Shown: positions 43,576-53,465, counted from the first letter of the stretch. The stretch is DNA of 64,000 nucleotides from Pseudonocardia benzenivorans CB1190 (GCF_000196675.2 NC_015312.1:1116001-1180000); one strand, 5' to 3'. Translations and numbers: made by a program. The notes: generated from the sequence alone by a model not told the origin.

Positions 43576-46500
43576 GCCTCAGCCCCGCATCGCTCGCCGC
43601 CGCCCTGGGGCTGCCGCCGCCCACGGAGGAACAGGCCGCCGTCATCGCCGCGCCGTCGCGGCCCGCGCTCGTCGTCGCCGGAGCGGGCGCGGGCAAGACC
43701 GAGACGATGGCGGCGCGGGTCGTCTGGCTGGTGGCCACCGGCCAGGTCCTGCCCGAACAGGTCCTCGGCCTGACGTTCACCCGCAAGGCCGCCCAGCAGC
43801 TCGGCCAGCGGGTGCGGTCGCGGCTGCGCCGGCTCGCCGGGTCCCCGCTGCTCGACGAGCTCGACCCGACCGGGGTGCGGCGCGCGTCCGTGCTGGCCGG
43901 CGAGCCGACCGTCTCGACCTACCACGCCTACGCGGGCCGGCTCGTCGCCGAACACGCGCTGCGGTTGCCCGCCGAGCCCGCCGCCCGCCTGCTCACCCAG
44001 ACCGCCTCGTGGCAGCTCGCCCACCGCGTCGTCTCCACCTGGGCCGACGACCTGGAGATCGACCGGGTCCCGGCGACCGTCACCGGCTACCTGCTCGCGC
44101 TCGCGGGGGAGATCGGCGAGCACCTGGCCGATCCCGCGGCCGTCCGCAGGCTCGCGCACGAGATGGCCGACGCGCTGGAGAACGCGCCCCGCGCCAAGGG
44201 ACAGCGTGCCGAGCCGTCGCAGACCTACAAGCGGTGGATCACGGCGCAGCGGATGCGGGCGGAGCTGTTGCCGCTGGTCGAGGCGTTCGCCGCGCGCAAA
44301 CGGGCCGAGCGCACGATCGACTTCGCCGACCAGATGGCGATCGCGGCCCGCGTCGCGCACGAGCATCCCGAGGTCGGCGCCACCGAGCGGGCCACCTACC
44401 GCGCCGTCCTGCTCGACGAGTACCAGGACACCGGGCACGCCCAGCGCGTCCTGCTGCGGGCGCTGTTCGGCCGCATCCCCGGCACTCCCGCGCGCGACGA
44501 CGACCTCTCCGTCACCGCCGTCGGCGACCCGTGCCAGTCGATCTACGGCTGGCGCGGGGCGAGCGCGGGCAACCTCGCCCGGTTCCGTGGCGACTTCCCG
44601 TCGGGCGACGCCCCCGCCGACGAGTACGGCCTGCTCACGAGCTTCCGCAACCCGCCGGAGGTGCTCGCCCTGGCCAACACGGTGTCGGAGCCGCTGCGCA
44701 CGGCACCCGGCGCGGTCGCGGTGGGCGAGCTGCGCGCCGGACCCACGGCCGCGGTCGGCGACGTCCGCGCCGCGCTGCTGCCCGACGTCGACGCCGAGAT
44801 CGCCTGGATGGCCGACGCGGTGGCCGCGCAGTGGCGGTCGGCCGATGCCGAGGGACGGCCGGCACCGACATCGGCCGTGCTGGTACGCCGTCGCGCCGAC
44901 ATGGACCCGGTCGCGGCGGCCCTGCGGGCGCGCGGGCTGCCGGTCGAGGTCGTCGGGCTCGGCGGGCTGCTCGACACCCCCGAGGTCCGCGACCTCGTCA
45001 GTGCATTGCGGCTGGTCGCCGACCCGCTCGCCGGGCCCGCGGCGATGCGGCTGCTCACCGGGGCAAGGTTCCGGCTCGGTGTCGCCGACCTGGCCGCGCT
45101 GTGGGCGCGGGCCCGCGAGCTCGTACCGCCGATGCCGGGGCGCGGCCCGGGGCCGCTGGGCCCGGCCGAGCTCGCGCTCGGGGCGTTGCCGGGCGAGCAG
45201 GCGGAGCAGGCGGGCATCGTCGACGCGCTCGACGACCCCGGCCCGCCCGAGCAGTACTCCCCGGCCGGGTTCGACCGCATCCGCCGGCTCGGCCGCGACC
45301 TCATGTGGCTGCGGGCGCGGACGTCGGCCCCGCTGACCGATCTCGTCGCCGACGCCGAGCGGCTGCTGCTGCTCGACACCGAGACCGCCGCACGCCCCGG
45401 CCCGGTCGGTCGCGCGCACCTCGACGCCTTCGCCGACGTCGTCGCGGAGTTCTCCGCGGGTGCCGAGGTCGCCTCGCTCACCGCGCTGCTCGACTACCTC
45501 GAGACCGCCGAGCAGGCCGAGGACGGCCTCGCCCCGGGCGAGATCGAGGTGACACCCGACCGCGTGCAGGTGCTCACGGTGCACGCCGCCAAGGGGCTGG
45601 AGTGGGAGATCGTCGCCGTGCCGCACCTGGTCGCGCAGGTCTTCCCCGGGCGCAAGATCGGTGGCGACTGGCTCACCTCGCCCGCCGAGCTCCCCGTCCC
45701 GCTGCGCGGCGACGCCGCCGACCTCCCGGCGTTCGACCTGCCGGCGGGCGCCGACCGCAAGGAGTGCGAGGCAGCCGTCACGGCCCATCAACGGGCCCTC
45801 GACGACCGACGGCTCGTCGAGGAGCGCCGGCTGTTCTACGTCGCGCTGACCCGGGCCGAGCGCGTGCTGCTGCTCTCCGGGCACCGGTGGGGCGCGGTCG
45901 GGGACAAGCCGCGCGAGCCGTCGGAGTTCCTCGTCGAGGTGGCGCGGGCCATGCCCGCGGCAGGGGGGCGCGTCGAGATCTGGGCCGACGAGATCGGCGA
46001 GGGCGCCAGCAACCCCGTCGCCGACCGGCAGGTCACCGCGCAGTGGCCCGCGGACCCGCTGGGAGGCCGGTCGGCCGACGTGCACGCGGGCGCCGAGCTG
46101 GTGCGTTCCGCCCTGCGCGAGCTCGCACGGCGCCGGGCCGACACGCTCGCTGCTGCCGCGGCCCCCGGCGCGCAGCTCGACCTGCTCGTACTCGGTTCCG
46201 ATGCGGCGGACGTCCCGGTCCGTGACGGGCGCGGGTGGTCGGGCGGCGCGGCGGCCGGCACGGGTCCGGCCGGCAGCGCTTCCGACGATGAGGCGTCCGG
46301 CGGGATTGCGTCGGCTGCGACCGCGCCGGGCGGCGAGGTGTCGGGCGGCGCGGCGTCCGGTGCGGCCGCGTCCGGCACCGCACAGGCCGGCGCCGCACAG
46401 GCCGGCGGCGAGCAGGCCGGCGGTCGTGGTCGCGGGGGCGCGAGCGACAGTGCAACCGACCCCGGGGCACCCGACCCGGAGGCGGCAGGCCGGTCGCGGG

Positions 46501-47246
46501 CACAGCCGCAGTCCGGCTCCCGCCCGGACGCTCCCCACGCGCCCGACGCTCCCGTCCTCGATCCGGACGACCCGGAGGGCTGGGCCGCAGATGTCGACGT
46601 CCTGCTCGCGGAACGCGCCGCGGCCGCACAGCGGCCGGTCGTGGAGCTGCCCGCGCACTTCTCGGTCAGCCAGCTCGTGGAGCTCGCCGCCGACCCCGAT
46701 GCGCTGGCCGCCCGCCTGCGCCGTCCCCTCCCGCTCCCGCCCAACCCGCACGCGCGGCGCGGCACGGCGTTCCACGCCTGGCTGGAGCAGCGGTTCGGCG
46801 CGGCCGGGCTCCTCGACCTCGACGAGCTCCCCGGCGCCGCGGACGACGGCGCGGCCCCCGACGACGTGCTCGAGGAACTGCAGGACGCGTTCCTCGCCTC
46901 GGAGTGGGCCGACCGCCGTCCGGTCGAGGTCGAGGTGCCGTTCGAGACGGTGATCGCCGGGATCGCGGTCCGCGGACGGATGGACGCGGTGTTCCAGGAC
47001 CCCGACGGCGGCTGGACGGTCGTCGACTGGAAGACCGGTCCGCCGCCGGACGAGAGCCGGCTCGGAGCGCTGGCCGTGCAGCTCGCGGCCTACCGACTCG
47101 CATGGGCCGCGCTGCAAGGGGTTGATCCGTCCCGGGTGCGGGCGGCGTTCCACTACGTGCGCTCGCGCCGCACCCTGCGCCCGGCCGACCTCCTCGACGC
47201 GGACGGCCTGCGCGCCCTGCTCGACGGCGTCCCCGTCCGCGCCTGA
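43572..47246 (+). CDS. adnB: Helicase-nuclease subunit AdnB
   Basis: 1224 aa, counterpart of Rv3201c. UvrD-type motor with Walker A AGAGAGKTE near residue 43, LDEYQDT near 281, GDPCQSIYGWRGA and VLTVHAAKGLEWE. A Gly/Ala-rich, probably disordered linker (about residues 890-990) precedes the PD-(D/E)XK nuclease (FHAWLEQRFG, RGRMDAVFQD, VVDWKTG). Unlike AdnA it has no C-terminal Fe-S cysteine group. Translationally coupled to adnA. The linker is longer and more repetitive than I would expect. Confidence 0.95.
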   Translation: MSLSPASLAAALGLPPPTEEQAAVIAAPSRPALVVAGAGAGKTETMAARVVWLVATGQVLPEQVLGLTFTRKAAQQLGQRVRSRLRRLAGSPLLDELDPTGVRRASVLAGEPTVSTYHAYAGRLVAEHALRLPAEPAARLLTQTASWQLAHRVVSTWADDLEIDRVPATVTGYLLALAGEIGEHLADPAAVRRLAHEMADALENAPRAKGQRAEPSQTYKRWITAQRMRAELLPLVEAFAARKRAERTIDFADQMAIAARVAHEHPEVGATERATYRAVLLDEYQDTGHAQRVLLRALFGRIPGTPARDDDLSVTAVGDPCQSIYGWRGASAGNLARFRGDFPSGDAPADEYGLLTSFRNPPEVLALANTVSEPLRTAPGAVAVGELRAGPTAAVGDVRAALLPDVDAEIAWMADAVAAQWRSADAEGRPAPTSAVLVRRRADMDPVAAALRARGLPVEVVGLGGLLDTPEVRDLVSALRLVADPLAGPAAMRLLTGARFRLGVADLAALWARARELVPPMPGRGPGPLGPAELALGALPGEQAEQAGIVDALDDPGPPEQYSPAGFDRIRRLGRDLMWLRARTSAPLTDLVADAERLLLLDTETAARPGPVGRAHLDAFADVVAEFSAGAEVASLTALLDYLETAEQAEDGLAPGEIEVTPDRVQVLTVHAAKGLEWEIVAVPHLVAQVFPGRKIGGDWLTSPAELPVPLRGDAADLPAFDLPAGADRKECEAAVTAHQRALDDRRLVEERRLFYVALTRAERVLLLSGHRWGAVGDKPREPSEFLVEVARAMPAAGGRVEIWADEIGEGASNPVADRQVTAQWPADPLGGRSADVHAGAELVRSALRELARRRADTLAAAAAPGAQLDLLVLGSDAADVPVRDGRGWSGGAAAGTGPAGSASDDEASGGIASAATAPGGEVSGGAASGAAASGTAQAGAAQAGGEQAGGRGRGGASDSATDPGAPDPEAAGRSRAQPQSGSRPDAPHAPDAPVLDPDDPEGWAADVDVLLAERAAAAQRPVVELPAHFSVSQLVELAADPDALAARLRRPLPLPPNPHARRGTAFHAWLEQRFGAAGLLDLDELPGAADDGAAPDDVLEELQDAFLASEWADRRPVEVEVPFETVIAGIAVRGRMDAVFQDPDGGWTVVDWKTGPPPDESRLGALAVQLAAYRLAWAALQGVDPSRVRAAFHYVRSRRTLRPADLLDADGLRALLDGVPVRA

Positions 47247-47254
47247 CCGGTCGG

Positions 47255-47465
47255 GCGACGGTGAGGATACGCGCGAGGGGCGGGCCGCAACCTGGTGGTC
47301 GTGCCGCAGCGGGGCGACGATCCTGAGGTTGCGCCCGGGTCGGCGGGCGCAACCTGAGCGTCGTGGTCGCGCGTCCGCCGAGCAGTGAGGTTGCGCCCGG
47401 GTGGTCGGCCGCAACCTGGCGGTCGTGCCGCGGCGCTGGGGCGACCGTGAGGTTGCGCTCGGCAG
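47255..47465. repeat. 62-bp tandem repeat array with internal hairpins
   Basis: The block TGAGGTTGCG recurs at 47324, 47386 and 47448, with a degenerate copy at 47262, and GCAACCTG recurs at 47287, 47349 and 47411: exact 62-bp period. Within each unit AGGTTGCG and CGCAACCT are inverted repeats (11 bp in the best unit). The array fills most of the 304-bp gap between adnB and the convergent DoxX gene. The rest of the gap (47466-47550) shows no gene. Confidence 0.9.
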
Positions 47466-47550
47466 TGCGTCGGACGGCGCCTCGATGCCGCGCCGCCGGT
47501 CCCCGGCAGCCGCCGCCGGAACCGGCGCCCGCCGCCGACCCCCGCCGCGC

Positions 47551-47925
47551 TCAGGACGCCAGGTCCACGAACCGGACGACGGCCACGAAGGCGCCGGCGG
47601 CCGCCAGCACGAGCGGCGGCACGACAGCGGCGAACTCCTTGCGCCGCACGTGCACCACGACGGCGCCGAGCAGGAGCAGGGCCAGCGCTGCGCCGGCGAC
47701 GGGCGTGAGCACCGGTGCCACCCCGAGCGCCCAGGGCAGGATCAGCCCCACCGCCCCGACGACCTCCGCCGCTCCGATGAGCTTGACCGCGGTGTCGCTG
47801 AAGTCCTCGGCCCACGGCATGCCCATCGAGATCAGGTCCTTGCGGTGCCGGGCGAGCTTCGTCCCACCGGCGAAGAGCATCGCCGCGGCCAGTATCCCCT
47901 GCACGATCCACGTTGCGACGTCCAC
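47551..47925 (-). CDS. DoxX-family membrane protein
   Basis: 124 aa, four predicted helices (TWIVQGILAAAMLFAGGTKL; LIGAAEVVGAVGLILPWAL; VAGAALALLLLGAVVV; LVLAAAGAFVAVVRF). FAGGTKL and AAEVVGAVGLIL fit the DoxX family. The GTG at 47925 has GGGAGG 7 nt upstream; an in-frame start at 47964 would cut into the operator. It is divergent from the MarR gene with shared palindromes, so MarR probably represses it. DoxX proteins are often tied to thiol or oxidative stress. Confidence 0.88.
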   Translation of the reverse strand: MDVATWIVQGILAAAMLFAGGTKLARHRKDLISMGMPWAEDFSDTAVKLIGAAEVVGAVGLILPWALGVAPVLTPVAGAALALLLLGAVVVHVRRKEFAAVVPPLVLAAAGAFVAVVRFVDLAS

Positions 47926-47950
47926 GTCGCCACCTCCCGAGTCGAACCAA

Positions 47951-47997
47951 ACTTGAACACTCAAGTCACATCAGAATGTGACGCTTGAATTCTCAAG
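47951..47997. promoter_or_regulatory. Nested MarR operators
   Basis: Three palindromes: ACTTGAACACTCAAGT (47951-47966), GTCACATCAGAATGTGAC (47965-47982) and CTTGAATTCTCAAG (47984-47997). The first and third share TTGA-N4-TCAA and are 32 bp apart, three helical turns. They lie between the DoxX and MarR starts. Confidence 0.75.
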
Positions 47998-48014
47998 TCA
48001 AGTCACGACTCGGC

Positions 48015-48020
48015 TACGCT
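48015..48020 (+). promoter_or_regulatory. -10 box TACGCT before marR
   Basis: TACGCT ends 6 nt before the GTG at 48027; the MarR mRNA is probably leaderless. The nearest palindrome ends 17 bp upstream, well placed to block this promoter. Confidence 0.5.
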
Positions 48021-48026
48021 GATCCG

Positions 48027-48590
48027 GTGTCCACGTCCGCCGACGCCGCCGACCCGGGTCCGGAGCCCCGCTGGCTCGATGCCGACGAGCGGCAGAGCTG
48101 GCTCGCGTTCAGCGGGATGCTGCTGACCCTCCCGGGAGTGCTCGACGCCCAGCTCCAGCGCGAGGCCGATCTCACGCTCTTCGGCTATCTCGTCATGGCC
48201 GGGCTGTCCGACGCGCGCGACCGGACGCTGCGCATGAGCGAGCTGTCGGTCTTGACGCAGGGATCGCTGTCGCGGCTCTCGCACGCGGTCGCGAAGCTGG
48301 AGCGCAACGGCTGGGTCGTCCGCAGGCCGTGCCCGGGCAACGGTCGCGTCACCATCGCGACGCTCACCGACGCGGGTCTCGCCAAGCTGGAGGACGCGGC
48401 GCCCGGGCACGTCGAGTTCGTCCGGCGGCTCGTCCTCGACCCGGCCGGCCGCGAGGGGTTCGCCCACCTCGGGGAGCTGTCGCGGCGCATCCTGGGCGCG
48501 AGCGTCGACGCCGGCTGCCCGACGGTCCCTGCGGACGGGCTCCGGCCCGGCACCGCACCGTCCGATGCGGCCCGGAGTGCCGGCCGTTAG
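48027..48590 (+). CDS. MarR-family transcriptional regulator
   Basis: 187 aa. Winged helix: MSELSVLTQGSLSRLSHAVA, KLERNGWVVRRPCPGNGRVT; N-terminal helices for dimerisation. The GTG at 48027 sits 6 nt after a TACGCT box; an in-frame ATG/GTG at 47985 would overlap the operator. Divergent from DoxX with palindromes between. Cys in RRPCPGNG near the wing may be redox-active (speculative). The C-terminal tail is disordered. Confidence 0.9.
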   Translation: MSTSADAADPGPEPRWLDADERQSWLAFSGMLLTLPGVLDAQLQREADLTLFGYLVMAGLSDARDRTLRMSELSVLTQGSLSRLSHAVAKLERNGWVVRRPCPGNGRVTIATLTDAGLAKLEDAAPGHVEFVRRLVLDPAGREGFAHLGELSRRILGASVDAGCPTVPADGLRPGTAPSDAARSAGR

Positions 48591-48593
48591 CGT
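48588..48593 (+). promoter_or_regulatory. -10 box TAGCGT (overlaps marR stop)
   Basis: TAGCGT begins with the marR stop codon and ends 6 nt before the ATG at 48600, so the next gene has its own leaderless promoter. Confidence 0.5.
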
Positions 48594-48599
48594 GCGGGG

Positions 48600-49715
48600 A
48601 TGACCGGCAGGATCGTGCTCCTCGGCGCCACCGGGTACACCGGCGGACGCACGGCCGAGGCGATGGTCGCCCGCGGCCTGCGGCCCGTCCTCGCGGGCCG
48701 CGACCCGGACCGGATCGGTGCCCTCTCCGCCCGCCTCGGCGACCTTCCGACGGCCGTCGCCGACGTCACCGACGCCGCCTCGATCCGGGCTCTCCTGCAG
48801 CCCGGTGACGTCCTGGTGACGACGGTCGGGCCGTTCCTGCGGCTGGGCGCCGCGGCGGTCGCGGCCGCGGTCGACGCGGGGGCCGTCTACCTGGACTCGA
48901 CGGGTGAGCCGCCGTTCATTCGCGAGGTCCACGAGGTGCACGGCCCGCGTGCCGCGACGTCGGGCGCCGCGCTGCTCACCGCGTTCGGCAACGACTACGT
49001 GCCCGGCGTGCTCGCGGGCGCGCTCGCGCTGCGCGACGCCGGACCCGGCGCCCGGCGGGTCGACGTCGGCTACTTCCTGACCGGCGCCGGCCGCGGCCGG
49101 GCGTTCTCGCGCGGGACGGTCGACTCCGTCGTCGGCATCATGAACCGGCCGACCTACGCCTTCCGGGACGGCGGGCTGCGCGAGGAGGCGGGGGCGTCGC
49201 GGATGCGGACGTTCCTCGTCGACGGCCGACCCCGACCCGGCGTGACGATCGGCGCCTCCGAACAGTTCGCCCTGCCGCGGCTCGCGCCCGCCCTGCGCAC
49301 CGTCGACGTCTACCTCGGCTGGTTCGGAGCCGCGAGCCCGGCGCTGCACGCCTCGCGCCGGATCACGCCGCTGCTCGGAAGGGTCCCGGTCGTCCCGGGC
49401 ATGACGACGGCGCTGCTGCAGAAGGCCGTCGCCCGGATGCCGGCCGCACCCGACGCGGCGACCCTCGAGCGGACGACGTCGCACTTCGTCGCGGAGGTCT
49501 TCGACCACACGGGGACCCTGCTGGCCCGCACGCACCTGACCTCGCCGGACGGTTACGCGATCACCGCAGGGCTGCTCGCGTGGGGTGCCGGGCGCGCCGC
49601 GGAGCGCGGTGTCGCCGGCACGGGCGCGCTGGACGCCGTCACCGCCTTCGGCCTCGACGATCTTGCCGCGGGCGCCGCGGAGGTGGGCATCGTCCCAGTT
49701 CAGCCGCGGGAGTGA
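48600..49715 (+). CDS. Saccharopine dehydrogenase-like protein (trans-acting enoyl reductase type)
   Basis: 371 aa. Rossmann motif VLLGATGYTGGRTAEAM at the N-terminus and DSTGEPPFIREVHE near residue 100, typical of saccharopine dehydrogenase C-terminal superfamily proteins such as mycobacterial trans-acting enoyl reductases. No lysine-pathway genes are nearby, so a lipid-related oxidoreductase is more likely. Own TAGCGT box; starts 9 nt after the marR stop. Confidence 0.82.
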   Translation: MTGRIVLLGATGYTGGRTAEAMVARGLRPVLAGRDPDRIGALSARLGDLPTAVADVTDAASIRALLQPGDVLVTTVGPFLRLGAAAVAAAVDAGAVYLDSTGEPPFIREVHEVHGPRAATSGAALLTAFGNDYVPGVLAGALALRDAGPGARRVDVGYFLTGAGRGRAFSRGTVDSVVGIMNRPTYAFRDGGLREEAGASRMRTFLVDGRPRPGVTIGASEQFALPRLAPALRTVDVYLGWFGAASPALHASRRITPLLGRVPVVPGMTTALLQKAVARMPAAPDAATLERTTSHFVAEVFDHTGTLLARTHLTSPDGYAITAGLLAWGAGRAAERGVAGTGALDAVTAFGLDDLAAGAAEVGIVPVQPRE

Positions 49716-49752
49716 TCGCGGAGGTCACACGCCCTGCGGCGCCGGCGCGCGC

Positions 49753-49758
49753 TACCCT
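49753..49758 (+). promoter_or_regulatory. -10 box TACCCT before the K+ channel gene
   Basis: TACCCT ends 8 nt before the ATG at 49767, again a leaderless layout. Confidence 0.45.
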
Positions 49759-49766
49759 CCGCGACG

Positions 49767-50825
49767 ATGAACGAGCGGGTGCGGCGCCGGGGAGCCGACG
49801 GTGGGGGCGTAGGCGCGCTGCGCATGCCCGATCCGACGGTCGGCCCGGTCGTGTCCCTGGTCCGCCGGCTGGCGGTCGCGCTCGGCGCGCTGTTCGCGAC
49901 GGCGCTGATCGTCTGGCTCTCCCGCGACGGCTACGTCGACAACAACGAGGACGGCAGCGGCATCTCGTTCCTCGACGCGCTGTACTACGCGACGGTCTCC
50001 CTCTCGACGACGGGCTACGGCGACATCGTCCCGGCCACGGAGATGACGCGCCTGGTCACGACGATCGTCATCACCCCGCTGCGCCTGCTGTTCCTCATCG
50101 TCCTGGTCGGTACGACGGTCGAGCTGCTCACCGAGCGGTCGCGCCAGGCGTTCCGCATCACCCGCTGGAGGTCACGCGTGCGCGACCACACCGTCGTCGT
50201 CGGCTACGGCACCAAGGGCCGTGCCGCGGTCGACACGCTGCTCGGCGACGGTGTCGATCCGTCGGAGATCGTCGTCGTCGACACCGACCGCACCCAGCTC
50301 GACGCGGCGTCCGCGCTCGGGCTGGTCACCGTGACGGGCAACGCGACGCGGTCGAGCGTGCTGCGCGTCGCCGGCGTGCAGTACGCGTCGGCCATCGTGA
50401 TCGCGACGAACCGCGACGACACCGCCGTGCTGGTGACGCTGACCGCGCGGGAGCTGGCCCCGAAGGTCACGATCGTCGCGGCGGTGCGGGAGTCGGAGAA
50501 CGTCCACCTGCTGCGTCAGTCGGGCGCGAACTCGGTCATCGTCTCGGCGGAGACGGCGGGCCGGCTGCTGGGCGTCGCGACCACCACCCCGAGTGTCGTC
50601 GAGGTGATCGAGGACCTGCTGACGCCCGACGCCGGGTTCGCGATCAGCGAGCGGCCCGTCGAGGAGTCGGAGGTCGGCGGGTCGCCGCGGCACCTGCCCG
50701 ACATCGTGCTGGGCGTCGTGCGCGGCAACGAGCTGGTCCGGGTCGACTCGGCGGCCGTCGACGCCCTCGAACGCGGCGACCGGCTCCTCTACGTGCGCAA
50801 GGCGACCCCCGCGGACGACGACTGA
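49767..50825 (+). CDS. Two-TM potassium channel with RCK domains (Rv3200c-like)
   Basis: 352 aa. TM1 about residues 31-52, selectivity filter TTGYGD near residue 82, TM2 about 95-118, then a cytoplasmic RCK/TrkA-N domain (HTVVVGYGTKGRAAVDTLL) and a TrkA-C-like end. A K+-selective channel gated by nucleotides or Ca2+-like ligands; counterpart of Rv3200c, which in mycobacteria directly precedes nudC. Here 12 kb of other genes intervene. Confidence 0.93.
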   Translation: MNERVRRRGADGGGVGALRMPDPTVGPVVSLVRRLAVALGALFATALIVWLSRDGYVDNNEDGSGISFLDALYYATVSLSTTGYGDIVPATEMTRLVTTIVITPLRLLFLIVLVGTTVELLTERSRQAFRITRWRSRVRDHTVVVGYGTKGRAAVDTLLGDGVDPSEIVVVDTDRTQLDAASALGLVTVTGNATRSSVLRVAGVQYASAIVIATNRDDTAVLVTLTARELAPKVTIVAAVRESENVHLLRQSGANSVIVSAETAGRLLGVATTTPSVVEVIEDLLTPDAGFAISERPVEESEVGGSPRHLPDIVLGVVRGNELVRVDSAAVDALERGDRLLYVRKATPADDD

Positions 50826-50847
50826 CCGTCCGGGCCGGCGTGCGGGC

Positions 50848-52038
50848 TCACGAGCCGACGAGGTCCCGGACGACGCCGAGGGCCGCACCCTGCAGGGCCG
50901 CGTCCCGGCCCAGCGCCGCGCTCAGCACCCGCACGGGCGGGCGGACCAGCACGCGCGACCGCAGCGCCGCGGCGACCCGCTCCACCAACGCGTCGCCGAG
51001 CCGCGCGTAGACCCCGCCGAGCACGACGGCGGGCACGTCGAGCAGGTTGACCGCGCCGGCCAGCGCGACGCCCAACGCCGATCCCGCGACGTCGAGCGCC
51101 GGTCCCGGACCGCGCACGAGGGAGTCCACATCGGACACGTTTGCGGCCCGCAGCAGCGCGGCCACGCCGGCGACGGTCTCCAGGCACCCCGTCCCCCCGC
51201 AGGTGCAGGACCGCCCCGCCGGGTCGACGACGACGTGCCCCAGCTCGCCCGCGCGACCACCCGCCCCGCGGAAGAGCCGGCCGTCGAGCAGGACGCCCGC
51301 GCCGACGCCCACGCCGCCGGACACGAACAGCATGTCGCGCAGGCCCCGCCCGGACCACAGCTCGGCGAGCGCGGCCAGGTCGGCCTCGTTGGCGGCGGTG
51401 ACCGGGACGTCCCGGTGCAGCGCGGCGCGCAGCAGCTCGGCGACCCCGACGTCCTGCCACCGCGGCAGGTTGGGTGCGCGCTGCAGGACACCCGCGGGTG
51501 TCACGACGCCCGGCAGCGCCACCCGCACCTCGGCGATGGTCAGCCCGGACTCGGCGACCACCTCGGCGACGAGCCCGGCGGCACGGGCGAGGCCGTGGGC
51601 CGGGTCGCGGTGACGATGGTCCGAGGGCACGCGCCGCGCCACCCGGACGGCCCCGGTGAGGTCGGCGACGCAGGCCGCGACGTCGTCGACGCCGATCTCG
51701 AGGCCCACGCCGCCGGGGCCGGACGGGTTGAGCTGCAACGGGTTCGCCGGTCGCCCGCGGCCACCGCGCGGCGCCTCGAGCTCGACGAGCATGCCGTCGG
51801 CGAGCAGGTCGTCGACGAGCGAGGAGACGGTGCCGCGGGTCAGGCCGGTGCGGGCGGCGATCGCGGCCCGGGAGGCTGCGGCGTCGGCGACCGCGCCGAG
51901 CACGAGCCCCCGGTTGTGCCGGCGCACCGTCGCGGGGCCCGCCGGTTCCGGGGCGGCCGGCCCGGCGGGGACCGGGCCGGCCGCGCCGGGTGCCGCCAGG
52001 GGCGGTCCGCCGGGGAGCGGCGTCTGGGGTCGCGTCAC
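50848..52038 (-). CDS. ROK-family transcriptional regulator (XylR type)
   Basis: 396 aa. N-terminal winged helix ([20 protein letters not shown]) after a Pro/Ala-rich start, then the ROK sugar-kinase-like domain with the zinc motif CTCGGTGC near residue 250. DNA-binding ROK proteins of this type respond to xylose. Its GTG overlaps the xylB stop, so it is the last gene of xylA-xylB-xylR and would regulate its own operon through the palindrome at 54731-54745. Confidence 0.9.
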   Translation of the reverse strand: MTRPQTPLPGGPPLAAPGAAGPVPAGPAAPEPAGPATVRRHNRGLVLGAVADAAASRAAIAARTGLTRGTVSSLVDDLLADGMLVELEAPRGGRGRPANPLQLNPSGPGGVGLEIGVDDVAACVADLTGAVRVARRVPSDHRHRDPAHGLARAAGLVAEVVAESGLTIAEVRVALPGVVTPAGVLQRAPNLPRWQDVGVAELLRAALHRDVPVTAANEADLAALAELWSGRGLRDMLFVSGGVGVGAGVLLDGRLFRGAGGRAGELGHVVVDPAGRSCTCGGTGCLETVAGVAALLRAANVSDVDSLVRGPGPALDVAGSALGVALAGAVNLLDVPAVVLGGVYARLGDALVERVAAALRSRVLVRPPVRVLSAALGRDAALQGAALGVVRDLVGS

Positions 52039-53441
52039 GCGAGCCGCGGCGCGGTCATGTCGCGGACGGCGGCGTAGCGCTCGCGGACCGCGGGGGTCGG
52101 GTCGGCCTCGTGGACGACGGTGCCGGCGGCCTCCCATTCGGGCGGGAGGTCGGCCCCGGAGAGCACCCAGGCCGCCTGACGCGCCGCGCCGTCGGCCACG
52201 TAGTCACCCGGCGTCGGCACGACGACGGGCCTGCCGAACACCGCGGGAGCGATCCGCGCGACCGCCTCCGACCGCGCGGCACCGCCGACCAGCAACACCC
52301 GCTCGACGGGCACGCCTGCCTCGACCAGCGCGTCGAGCGCGTCCGCCAGCCCGCACAGCAGGCCCTCGACGGCGGCGCGCGCGAGATGGCCCGGCCGGCC
52401 CGTCGTCAGGGTGAGACCGTGCAGCGAGCCGGTCGCGTCGGGGCGGTTCGGGGTGCGTTCGCCCTCCAGGTACGGGACGAGGACGAGCCCGCCCGCGCCC
52501 GCCGGGGCGCCGAGCGCGAGCCGCGACAGCTCGTCGTGGTCGACGCGCAGCAGCGTCGCGGCGGCGTCGAGGACCCGGGCGGCGTTGAGCGTGCACACCA
52601 GCGGCAGGTGCTCCCCGGTCGCTGAGGCGAACCCGGCGATCACCCCCGTCGGGTCGGCGGTCGCGACCGGGCTGATCGCGCTCACGACGCCGGAGGTCCC
52701 CAGCGAGACGACGACGTCGCCGGGCCGCGCGCCCAGCCCGAGCGCGGCGGCGGCGTTGTCCCCGGCACCGGGCCCGACGGCGACGCCGGCCGGGGTGCAG
52801 CCGACCCGCTCGGCAGGCGCCGCCACGCGCGGGACGAGCACGCCGGTCCGGCCGAGCGCCCGTTCGAGCAGGTCGAAGCGGTACTCGCCGGTCGCCGCCG
52901 AGAAGTAGCCGGTGCCGGAGGCGTCGCTGCGGTCGGTTACGAGGTCGTCCAGCGAGCCGGTGCCGCGCAGCCGCCAGCTCAGCCAGTCGTGGGGGAGCGC
53001 GACGGCCTCGGTCGCGGCGGCGTGGTCCCGTTCGTGCGTCGCCAGCCACCGCAGCTTCGTGACGGTGAACGACGCGACCGGCACGCTCCCCGTCGCGTCC
53101 GCCCAGGTCTGGGCGCCGAGCTCGGCGACCAGCTCGTCGGCGGCCGCCGCGGAGCGGGTGTCGTTCCACAGCAGGGCGGGCCGGACCACCTCGCCCGCCG
53201 CGTCGAGGCACACCATCCCGTGCTGCTGGGCACCGACGGAGATCGCGGCGACGTCGTCGAGCCCGCCTGCCGCGGCGAGGGCGTCCTGCAGGGCCGACCA
53301 CCACGCTCCGGGGTCTACCGAGGTCCCGGCCGGGTGCGGCGCGACCCCGCGCCGGACGAGCTCACCGGTCGACGCGTCCCGGATCACGACGGTGCACGAC
53401 TGCGTCGACGAGTCCACCCCCGCGACGAGCACCCGCGTCAC
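52035..53441 (-). CDS. xylB: Xylulokinase
   Basis: 468 aa FGGY kinase. [15 protein letters not shown] at the N-terminus (phosphate 1), the MQQHGMV-like [10 protein letters not shown], catalytic Asp in [13 protein letters not shown] near residue 222, and [12 protein letters not shown] near 380. Phosphorylates D-xylulose in the cytoplasm. Starts at GTG 53441; the 88-bp gap to xylA holds palindrome copy C. Confidence 0.94.
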   Translation of the reverse strand: MTRVLVAGVDSSTQSCTVVIRDASTGELVRRGVAPHPAGTSVDPGAWWSALQDALAAAGGLDDVAAISVGAQQHGMVCLDAAGEVVRPALLWNDTRSAAAADELVAELGAQTWADATGSVPVASFTVTKLRWLATHERDHAAATEAVALPHDWLSWRLRGTGSLDDLVTDRSDASGTGYFSAATGEYRFDLLERALGRTGVLVPRVAAPAERVGCTPAGVAVGPGAGDNAAAALGLGARPGDVVVSLGTSGVVSAISPVATADPTGVIAGFASATGEHLPLVCTLNAARVLDAAATLLRVDHDELSRLALGAPAGAGGLVLVPYLEGERTPNRPDATGSLHGLTLTTGRPGHLARAAVEGLLCGLADALDALVEAGVPVERVLLVGGAARSEAVARIAPAVFGRPVVVPTPGDYVADGAARQAAWVLSGADLPPEWEAAGTVVHEADPTPAVRERYAAVRDMTAPRLA

Positions 53442-53465
53442 GCCGCGGCTCCCGGCCCGCCCCGT

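Noticed and set aside
43278-47414. Frame of about 1378 codons on the minus strand opposite adnB
   Set aside because: Antisense to AdnB, which carries all helicase and nuclease motifs.
47255-47465. Possible CRISPR array
   Set aside because: The period is 62 bp but whole units are related, not repeat plus unique spacer; no cas genes.
48600-49715. Lysine-pathway saccharopine dehydrogenase
   Set aside because: No lysine-pathway neighbours, and the sequence fits the broader enoyl-reductase-like group.
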